From Methylomonas sp. ZR1 (lineage in GTDB: Bacteria; Pseudomonadota; Gammaproteobacteria; Methylococcales; Methylomonadaceae), in contig NZ_RCST01000001.1 in assembly GCF_013141865.1 (NCBI RefSeq), positions 3,224,001 to 3,288,000 on the forward strand: a stretch of DNA of 64,000 nt. The letters are read 5' to 3'. How positions within the stretch are numbered: the stretch's first letter is position 1; each line of letters begins with the position of its first letter. The notes beneath the pieces are model-generated. The model did not search any database. It was not told the DNA's origin and was given only the letters and a program-made list of their open reading frames with translations. The translations under genes were made by a program, and so were the position numbers. Shown piece by piece: positions 58,310 to 64,000 of this stretch.

Positions 58310-59242
58310 CTATGTTTTCCCGCTCAAATTTTTAATAATTTCTTCCAACGGCACCAAATTCAGTTTGATCCGGAACAAAACCGCCTGGTTCTCCAACACG
58401 CCAAAACATTCGTAGGTACGCAGCATGATACTGGTGTGATTCAGGGTTTTATCCGGGGACTCCGGCAGTTGTTTGACCAGAATATGCAACTTATCGTTGT
58501 TTTTCAACGTCGCCAGATGTACGCGATCCACTGAAATGTCGTGCGAGGTGTATACCATCGGATTGCGTTTGAAGTCGTGGTTTTCCAACTGCGCCTTCTC
58601 CAACAACGCGCCGGACGTCAAACTGCAGGGAAACACTTCCGGATACTGCGCCACCTGCAACAACTCGTCGAAATAATCCGACTGTTCCGCAAACGAACCC
58701 GACAGAAAGTTCTTGACGTTGCCGTTATTCATCCACTTGCGCTTTAAAAAAAACTCGGTGCCGGGCACCACAGTTTTATCGGGTAACGCATTCAAATCCG
58801 GCAGGCCGCTTAAATCAGTATCCGCTAAAAACAAAGGCTGTTTGGTTTCTTTTTTATACCCCAGCAAAATGGTTTTGCCTTGCGACTTGATCGCGATGCG
58901 ATTGGTCAAAGTCAGCTCGGGTATTGTCGCAATCAAGGTCTTTTTAATATCCAGCGTCATCTCTTGCCGCGGCCGCAAGGCATTAACAAAGATGATCTGA
59001 TAATTACTAAAACGCAGCTGATTGTCGGCGATAATCTGGTCTTCGTGATGCGCCTCCCGGTATAAGCGCATCTGATATTCGATCAAAGTATTTAACTGAA
59101 AGCCCAACACGATCGGGCCTTTAAACGGGTTGTGCGTGACCTGCAGCCATTTATGCTTGTCGTGAAACAAGTTGAAATCGTCAGATGCGTTGCGGGCGAC
59201 TTCGATATGAATTTGTTCGAAAGTAAACGATTTATCTTTCAT
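58310..59242 (-). CDS. uncharacterised protein, probable double hotdog fold
   Basis: 310 residues without signal or membrane segment. The N-terminal part resembles MaoC-type dehydratases: ARNASDDFNLFHDKHKW near 15-31 and NPFKGPIVLGFQL near 38-50 match the D-x-N-x-x-H...G-x-x-V/I-x-G pattern. A second, weaker half has matching length. MaoC proteins act on 3-hydroxyacyl/enoyl thioesters, and proximity to acpP and fabF fits a lipid role, but no activity is proven. It reads as a single gene. Confidence 0.75.
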   Translation of the reverse strand: MKDKSFTFEQIHIEVARNASDDFNLFHDKHKWLQVTHNPFKGPIVLGFQLNTLIEYQMRLYREAHHEDQIIADNQLRFSNYQIIFVNALRPRQEMTLDIKKTLIATIPELTLTNRIAIKSQGKTILLGYKKETKQPLFLADTDLSGLPDLNALPDKTVVPGTEFFLKRKWMNNGNVKNFLSGSFAEQSDYFDELLQVAQYPEVFPCSLTSGALLEKAQLENHDFKRNPMVYTSHDISVDRVHLATLKNNDKLHILVKQLPESPDKTLNHTSIMLRTYECFGVLENQAVLFRIKLNLVPLEEIIKNLSGKT

Positions 59243-59448
59243 CGATGACCAATGACAGTAGATATGAGCCGGCTATTCTAGGCTGATTGCGGTAAATCAG
59301 GAAATAACGCACCCAACCAGCTTGTTCTGAGCCGACAACAATCCCCGGCCTGGACCGGAAATCAGCTTACTATCGACATAGCCTTACTAACTTGATTAAC
59401 GACAAGCCATCTGCATATTTAATGACACAAAAACCGCCGGTGTGCTTA

Positions 59449-60324
59449 TCAGTTATTCATATTGATAAGTGCCGCTACCTGCCCGCGTATTTCTGCACCC
59501 ACCCGACTATCCAATTGACCCAACCACCGTCCCGGAATCTGCGCCAATCCATATTTGGCCCCTGCCAACATCCCGGCCAAGGCCCCCGTCGTATCCGCAT
59601 CGCCGCCCTGATTCACGGTAGCAATCAGGCAGGATTCGAAATTATCGGTATCGAAGAAATAATGCAGCACCGTCTGTGTGGTATCGACGATGTAGGCCGA
59701 GGCTTTACTCGGATAAGGGTGGTAGGCAAATTCGCTGTATTGGTTGATCAAGCGTTTGGCCTCCAGTAAACAGGCTTCAACAGGTTGTCCATGAATCAAC
59801 CGGTTAGTCATTCGACCCAATGCCAGCGTAGCAGCGTCGGAGAATGGATTATGGTGGGTGATGTGGCTCTGCTCCAGACTCCATAATTCGAAATCATCCG
59901 GCCGATTTAGCGTCGCCAACACCACCGGCAAATTACGCATACAGGCGCCGTTACCGGCGTCATCTTCACGCGGCAACCCCATCAATACACCTTCATCACG
60001 ATACCGCACGAGGCCGCGTCGGCACGTATTGCCCACATCCGGCGGATCGCTTTCCAACCAGGCGAGAAAATTGTCGGCCACAGACTTCAAATTCCAACCT
60101 TGATGCTCAATGATGGCTCGCCCCAAGGCCTGCGACATTTGCGTATCGTCTGTCACCTGCCCCGGCTCCAAACCCAGCCAGCCGCCGCCTATCATTTCGG
60201 TATGCACGCCGTAACGACTCTGAATTTGCTTCGGCGACATGAATTCCACCGTCGCCCCCAGCGCGTCACCACAAGCAAAACCCAGGTAAGCACCCAGGGC
60301 CCGATCCATTAATTGCTCATTCAT
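59449..60324 (-). CDS. draG: ADP-ribosyl-[dinitrogenase reductase] glycohydrolase
   Basis: 291 residues of the ADP-ribosylglycohydrolase fold: GFACGDALGATVEF near 14-27, the metal-binding VTDDTQM near 56-62 and the second metal motif QGGDADTTGALAGMLAGA near 243-260. DraG removes ADP-ribose from NifH and so reactivates nitrogenase. It overlaps draT by 4 bases (ATGA). The pairing with draT identifies it among related hydrolases. Confidence 0.93.
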   Translation of the reverse strand: MNEQLMDRALGAYLGFACGDALGATVEFMSPKQIQSRYGVHTEMIGGGWLGLEPGQVTDDTQMSQALGRAIIEHQGWNLKSVADNFLAWLESDPPDVGNTCRRGLVRYRDEGVLMGLPREDDAGNGACMRNLPVVLATLNRPDDFELWSLEQSHITHHNPFSDAATLALGRMTNRLIHGQPVEACLLEAKRLINQYSEFAYHPYPSKASAYIVDTTQTVLHYFFDTDNFESCLIATVNQGGDADTTGALAGMLAGAKYGLAQIPGRWLGQLDSRVGAEIRGQVAALINMNN

Positions 60325-61112
60325 CGCAACACCTTCACTCGATAATCGCCGCCAATCACCAAATATTCGGCCTCGCCGCGCAAGGCGTGATGCGGCAACA
60401 AATCGTTAAAAAACACCAGCTTCACCATCGGCACCTCAACCTCCAAAACATAGCTGCCAAATTCGCTGGCGATACTGTAGCGGTCGGTAAACGACACAAT
60501 GCTGTTGAAATGCACAATCTTGTGCTCGCGGCTCCAATCGCCCAAGGCATTGACCCCTCGATAAAGGGTTTTGTGGGTTGCAGCCGGCACCTGAAAGCGC
60601 TCGATCACCCACTGGCAAAACTCATATAACAAATCCAACTGCATGTAGATGCAATTATTGTGGTAGCGGCTGTTCATCTTTTCTTCGATGTAAGTTACCC
60701 AGTCCTTACTCATGAAACTGCTGATTTGTTGTTTATGGTAATTGGGGAACAGGCCAAAGCGGCTTTCCACCCAACCCTTCAGTACCGCACCTTGAGCGTT
60801 ATTGGAATCCAGACCCCAATCTTGAATCAGGCGCAGATAGCTGTTGCGGTAACGCCGCCGGCCGTCGGCATCGTCGCGTAAACGCTGCTCGGTTTCGAAG
60901 CCGAATACCACGCACATGTAGTCTTGAAATATCCGCCCGCAATCCGCCAACGAGGCTTGTCCGGCCAACTGCTCAAACAGTCCGGGCGCGGACTCCCGGG
61001 TTCCGGCGATATGCAAGGGCTTGGGGTATTCGTTAAATAGGTGACTGGCCAAACACGCCGTCGCCATGCCGATCAAATTGGTACTGTGGCCGTGCTGGGA
61101 AATATCGGGCAT
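60321..61112 (-). CDS. draT: NAD-dinitrogenase reductase ADP-ribosyltransferase
   Basis: 263 residues. DraT attaches ADP-ribose from NAD to an Arg of NifH, switching off nitrogenase when ammonium is added or energy falls. Family features visible are the TNLIGMATACLASHLFNEYPKPLHIAG start, the YRGVNAL NAD-site Arg near 204 and the GEAEYLVIGG strand near the C-terminus with the catalytic-type Glu. The draT-draG pair implies a nitrogen-fixing host, although no nif gene lies in this window. Confidence 0.93.
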   Translation of the reverse strand: MPDISQHGHSTNLIGMATACLASHLFNEYPKPLHIAGTRESAPGLFEQLAGQASLADCGRIFQDYMCVVFGFETEQRLRDDADGRRRYRNSYLRLIQDWGLDSNNAQGAVLKGWVESRFGLFPNYHKQQISSFMSKDWVTYIEEKMNSRYHNNCIYMQLDLLYEFCQWVIERFQVPAATHKTLYRGVNALGDWSREHKIVHFNSIVSFTDRYSIASEFGSYVLEVEVPMVKLVFFNDLLPHHALRGEAEYLVIGGDYRVKVLR

Positions 61113-61418
61113 GGGGGCTAACTGAGAAGAATGTCGGACACTGATTAGCCCTAATTCTCACATCGAATAGGGAAATTAGCCATACGAAATAAACTTTCCC
61201 GAACTATTCTTCCGGAATTCCCGGTACCACAAAACACTCTCGATTCCGCGCAACCGGCTAGCTAGCTGGAAATAGCAAGCACCAAGCAAGAACCTAGCCG
61301 TTTTTTGTGATTGACATCACACAAAGACAGAGAATACAGTGCGCTAGCCAATTGATTATTAAACAAAAAACAAGCGATCAATAACAGGCAAAACAATAAC
61401 AACACACAGGAGAGTCAT
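61113..61418. other. divergent promoter region between draT and aqpZ
   Basis: 306 bases. The aqpZ-proximal part carries a CRP-type palindrome and a consensus -35. No sigma-54 (-24/-12) signature was spotted for draT. No coding frame is credible. Confidence 0.55.
61306..61340 (+). promoter_or_regulatory. CRP/FNR-type site overlapping a promoter upstream of aqpZ
   Basis: TGTGA-TTGACA-TCACA at 61306-61321 is a perfect TGTGA-N6-TCACA palindrome. Its central six bases are the exact -35 consensus TTGACA, and TACAGT (61335-61340) is a partial -10 at an 18-base spacing. A regulator bound here would cover the -35, so repression is more likely than classical activation. Confidence 0.55.
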
Positions 61419-62108
61419 ATGAAAAAGTATGTAGCCGAGTCCTTCGGGACATTTTGGTTGGTTCTTGGTGGCTGCGGTAGTGCGGTATTAGCCGCCGCAT
61501 TTCCGAATGTGGGCATCGGCTTGCTCGGCGTTTCGCTGGCGTTCGGTTTGACAGTACTGACCATGGCCTATGCCATCGGCCATATTTCCGGCTGCCACCT
61601 CAATCCGGCTGTATCGGTTGGCTTGTGGATGGGCGGCCGCTTTCCGGCCAACCAATTGTTGCCTTACATCGTCTCTCAAGTGGTCGGCGCGATTGCGGCC
61701 GGCGGCGTGTTGTATCTGATCGCCAGCGGCAAAGCCGGATTCGACGTAGCCGCCGGCTTCGCCTCCAACGGTTACGGAGAACATTCGCCGGGCGGCTACT
61801 CCCTATTGTCCGCATTAGTTACAGAAGTGGTGATGACCATGATGTTTTTACTGATCATCCTCGGCGCCACCGACGCCCGCGCCCCTGCCGGCCTGGCGCC
61901 TATCGCGATTGGCTTGGGATTAACCTTGATTCACTTGATCAGCATCCCGGTCACCAACACCTCGGTAAATCCGGCTCGCAGCCTGGGTGTAGCGGTTTAT
62001 GTCGGCGATTGGGCCTTGGCACAACTTTGGCTGTTCTGGCTGGCGCCGATTATTGGCGCGGTTTTGGGCGCATTGATTTATCGCTTTATCGGCAGCCCGG
62101 ACGAGTAA
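61419..62108 (+). CDS. aqpZ: aquaporin Z
   Basis: 229 residues with six membrane helices and both pore motifs: [11 protein letters not shown] near 67 and [11 protein letters not shown] near 186. The aromatic/arginine filter region (His in [20 protein letters not shown]) is of the water-selective AqpZ type. GGAG precedes the ATG. It is monocistronic, under the CRP-type site described above. Confidence 0.95.
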   Translation: MKKYVAESFGTFWLVLGGCGSAVLAAAFPNVGIGLLGVSLAFGLTVLTMAYAIGHISGCHLNPAVSVGLWMGGRFPANQLLPYIVSQVVGAIAAGGVLYLIASGKAGFDVAAGFASNGYGEHSPGGYSLLSALVTEVVMTMMFLLIILGATDARAPAGLAPIAIGLGLTLIHLISIPVTNTSVNPARSLGVAVYVGDWALAQLWLFWLAPIIGAVLGALIYRFIGSPDE

Positions 62109-62148
62109 CCCCCGAGCTTACTTCAGCGCGGTTCAGCAAGCCTTCGTC

Positions 62149-62168
62149 ATTCCCGCGAATGCGGGAAT
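62149..62168. repeat. 20-bp inverted repeat ATTCCC-N8-GGGAAT
   Basis: ATTCCCGC-GAAT-GCGGGAAT, a perfect 8-bp stem, 40 bases after the aqpZ stop. It fits the ATTCCC-N8-GGGAAT pattern of Neisseria dRS3 repeats. Only one copy is in this window. It could also act as a weak terminator. Confidence 0.6.
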
Positions 62169-62312
62169 CCATTTTGGCAACATGGCTACCTGCTGCGCGT
62201 CAGCGACAATATTAGGGCCGGATTAATTCAGGCATCGCCAGCCGGCCAGCTATCTTGAAATCAACATTTCGCCAGCGATTCTGATATGGATATAAAAACC
62301 TACCAGGGCTGA

Positions 62313-62540
62313 TCGAATGTATCCGGCGCAATAGCCCTAAATGACCGTTACTCCATCACTGCGGACGACGAAGACAACGAACTAAGCGTGCTCGACCATC
62401 TGACGCAAAATCCCGCCGATCTCGAGGAGCTGAATATCCAAGCCGCGTTCTTTTTTCCGAATAATGAAAACCAGATCGCACTGCTAAGCGACGAGAGCAA
62501 GGACAAGAAAAACTTTCAATGCGTTTCTGTGGGGCTTTAA
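62313..62540 (+). pseudogene. possible 3' remnant of a gene
   Basis: After an in-frame TGA at 62310, 75 codons stay open to a TAA at 62538, but there is no ATG or well-placed alternative start. The translation is acidic and protein-like (Asp/Glu/Asn-rich, with an F-F-F-P-N-N-E-N-Q stretch). It may be the tail of a truncated gene, the front having been lost when neighbouring DNA came in. No family was recognised. Confidence 0.3.
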
Positions 62541-62763
62541 GGGAAATACCCGGTTTTTAGATTCGAATTAAATAAGGTAAAAAACGCCCCGCTTTGAATA
62601 TTTCTACTTCCATCCGGAAGCGCTTCAATAACAAAGCGTATTTGAGCAGGCGACTCGAACCCGCCTTGTATATCACCCTGGTTAGGGCGATGCACAGACA
62701 CCGCATCATTACTTGCTACATACACTTCACAAAATAACACTCAAATAATATTGGAAAATTAAA

Positions 62764-63534
62764 ATGGAAAACTTTGTTATATTGATTGGCGGCCCAGGTT
62801 TATTTATGGGTTGTGATAAAGCTCATGACCAGCGTTGGTCAAATTATATTGTGCCATTGCAGTTGGCTGCGATGAAGAACTTATACAATAAACAACCCAA
62901 GGAGTTGATTCATTGGGTATTATACGAGCCGCCTTATAAAAAAAGATGGGATGCTGACTCAGTTATCACCAAAGCCGAAGAAAAGGAAGATGACGGATAT
63001 AACCTACACAGTATCCGAAAAATGGCAACAGATAAATTAATAGCAGCGGGCGGCACCAGCTATATAAATAAAATTCAAACTATTGCTAAAACCTACAGCA
63101 TTCAATACAAAGGAATTAATCAACCAGAAGACTTTTGGAGCTATCTGCTATCACTGAGCGATAACTCTATTAGCCGGGTTTGGTATAGCGGACATGCTAG
63201 CGGGGATGGATTAATGCTAGCGCTTACTCATAATTCGGCATGTCAAGCGGCTGCCTTTGCTACTGATATGATATATAAAGCAGATATTTTAAAAAATAGC
63301 GCCCTAGTTAAGAAGTTCATCAAAAAACCCAAGCAGGTTTCAAAATTTTATGGATGCTATACCGAAGGCTTCGCAAAAACCTGGAATGGAGTTTTCGGCG
63401 TAGCTAGCGCGGGGGCAAAAAATAAAATCGATTTTGGCGTTGTCGATACTCCATCTAACATAACAAATATAATGGAACGGATTGAAAAAACACCCACTTC
63501 ACTCGGTAATCCCGACTGGACGGAATACAAATAA
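62764..63534 (+). CDS. uncharacterised protein with caspase-like His/Cys arrangement
   Basis: 256 residues, no signal peptide. A hydrophobic first strand (NFVILIGGPG) is followed much later by W-Y-S-G-H144-A-S-G-D-G and then K-F-Y-G-C198-Y-T-E-G. A strand ending G-H and a later strand ending in Cys are how clan CD (caspase-like) peptidases place their catalytic dyad. The spacing of 54 residues is plausible for that fold. The gene is AT-rich compared with its neighbours, suggesting transfer. GGA lies 8 bases before the ATG. The assignment rests on pattern only; no tested relative is known to me. Confidence 0.65.
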   Translation: MENFVILIGGPGLFMGCDKAHDQRWSNYIVPLQLAAMKNLYNKQPKELIHWVLYEPPYKKRWDADSVITKAEEKEDDGYNLHSIRKMATDKLIAAGGTSYINKIQTIAKTYSIQYKGINQPEDFWSYLLSLSDNSISRVWYSGHASGDGLMLALTHNSACQAAAFATDMIYKADILKNSALVKKFIKKPKQVSKFYGCYTEGFAKTWNGVFGVASAGAKNKIDFGVVDTPSNITNIMERIEKTPTSLGNPDWTEYK

Positions 63535-64000
63535 TGTATATAACAGTCCTTGTGAAAACCATCATTTTCGCGCTGCTTTTAATACTTAGCTTCAGCTGCG
63601 ATGCTGTAAATACCGAACAAAAAAATCTTGAACTTCTTTTACCAAAATCCTTTGAGCAAATATATCTCGCCAAATTTGGCCTGGACTTTCCTAAAACATT
63701 AGACATTTTAAATAGATGCATTCAATATAATGACACGCAATGTTTGAAAGCTTATAACGAGGTTATGGAAGGAAAAAAAACACTCCAATCCATTTCCTCC
63801 TCTCATGTCTTAGAAACAACACTAAATATTATTGAAAAAGCCTGTCTTTCCAAAGATGAAAACCTGGCAAATTTTACTTGCTATGGCGGCATTATATCCT
63901 TGTATTTTTATAACTCTCCGGAACAGGATGCCAAAATTCTTCAGCGAATTAAAATCTATCCAAAGAAGATTCAAAACATGATCTTTGATAATGAATTCCA
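63534..64000 (+). CDS. lipoprotein of unknown function (partial, runs off the window)
   Basis: The ATG at 63534 overlaps the previous stop (TAATG), so translation is coupled. The 155 visible codons begin with a hydrophobic signal ending L-S-F-S-C, with the lipidated Cys at residue 22. The mature part is helical and contains several cysteines (in NRCIQ, QCLKA, KACLS and FTCYG). Periplasmic lipoproteins coupled to a putative effector gene are often immunity proteins; that role is only suggested by the arrangement. Base use is as AT-rich as the gene before it. Confidence 0.7.
   Translation, partial: MYITVLVKTIIFALLLILSFSCDAVNTEQKNLELLLPKSFEQIYLAKFGLDFPKTLDILNRCIQYNDTQCLKAYNEVMEGKKTLQSISSSHVLETTLNIIEKACLSKDENLANFTCYGGIISLYFYNSPEQDAKILQRIKIYPKKIQNMIFDNEF

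Larger units (their letters stand above)
62109..62763. other. 655-base region with a palindrome and a possible gene remnant
   Basis: It follows aqpZ and precedes the AT-rich gene pair. It holds the inverted repeat at 62149-62168, a frame without a start codon (62313-62540) and an AT-rich upstream stretch for the gene at 62764. A minus-strand frame at 62537-62740 has weak protein-like character and no supporting signals. Confidence 0.5.

Noticed and set aside
62537..62740. 67-codon minus-strand frame near the right end
   Set aside because: Partly protein-like but overlaps the promoter region of the 62764 gene and has no supporting ribosome site or known relative.

Overview
The window looks like chromosome of a gammaproteobacterial methanotroph, most likely Methylomonas or a close relative. 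This is inferred from gene content: a formaldehyde-activating-enzyme family gene (25750-26298), a bacteriohopanoid cluster (37371-44140), a CopC/CopD pair, a cytochrome P460-type protein, draT/draG control of nitrogenase, and type IV pilus-type PilZ next to holB. No rRNA, tRNA, CRISPR array, prophage or recognisable transposase was seen.

Layout. 1-10185: a partial gene, proA, a membrane protein fused to a spermidine-synthase-like domain, lpxD, rpiA, a minus-strand group of two lipoproteins and a small membrane protein, a beta-carbonic anhydrase and a two-component pair. 10186-16787: peroxiredoxin, GNAT, an uncharacterised protein, an ABC exporter, a YdcF-type protein and trpS, with repeats between them. 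17037-22900: PilZ, QueD-like, DUF1249, recQ, gshA and APS reductase (cysH). 22904-25000: an accessory stretch with a HEPN-like gene, a small coiled-coil membrane protein, a DUF4336 gene and at least three kinds of palindromic repeat. 25045-32006: a PNPOx-like protein, the Fae paralogue, cytochrome P460, a CvfB-like protein, parE and an exported protein resembling phage tail-tube gp19.

32007-48758 is the isoprenoid/hopanoid block. xseB-ispA and dxs supply farnesyl diphosphate; a squalene synthase-type enzyme and squalene-hopene cyclase make the C30 skeleton; HpnH, HpnG and HpnO build the extended aminated side chain; HpnM/MlaC and MlaA probably move lipid to the outer membrane. A second, almost identical dxs closes the block, so 12.9 kb of hopanoid genes lies between two long direct repeats. 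The two dxs copies form a mosaic of near-identical and diverged tracts, as expected from gene conversion.

48021-58132 holds a methyltransferase, gloB, a glycosyltransferase, rlmG and the minus-strand run acpP-fabF-pabC-mltG-tmk-holB-pilZ-tatD. 58310-62108 holds a double-hotdog-like protein, draT-draG and aqpZ, which has a CRP-type palindrome overlapping a consensus -35. The right end (62764-64000) is more AT-rich. It carries a translationally coupled pair, a protein with a caspase-like His/Cys arrangement followed by a lipoprotein that runs off the window. With the exported gp19-like protein, this pair is the best candidate for something undescribed.

Short palindromic repeats are frequent. 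Several carry the GTAG foot typical of REP sequences, and some are arranged head-to-head as REPINs. No REP-associated transposase is present here.
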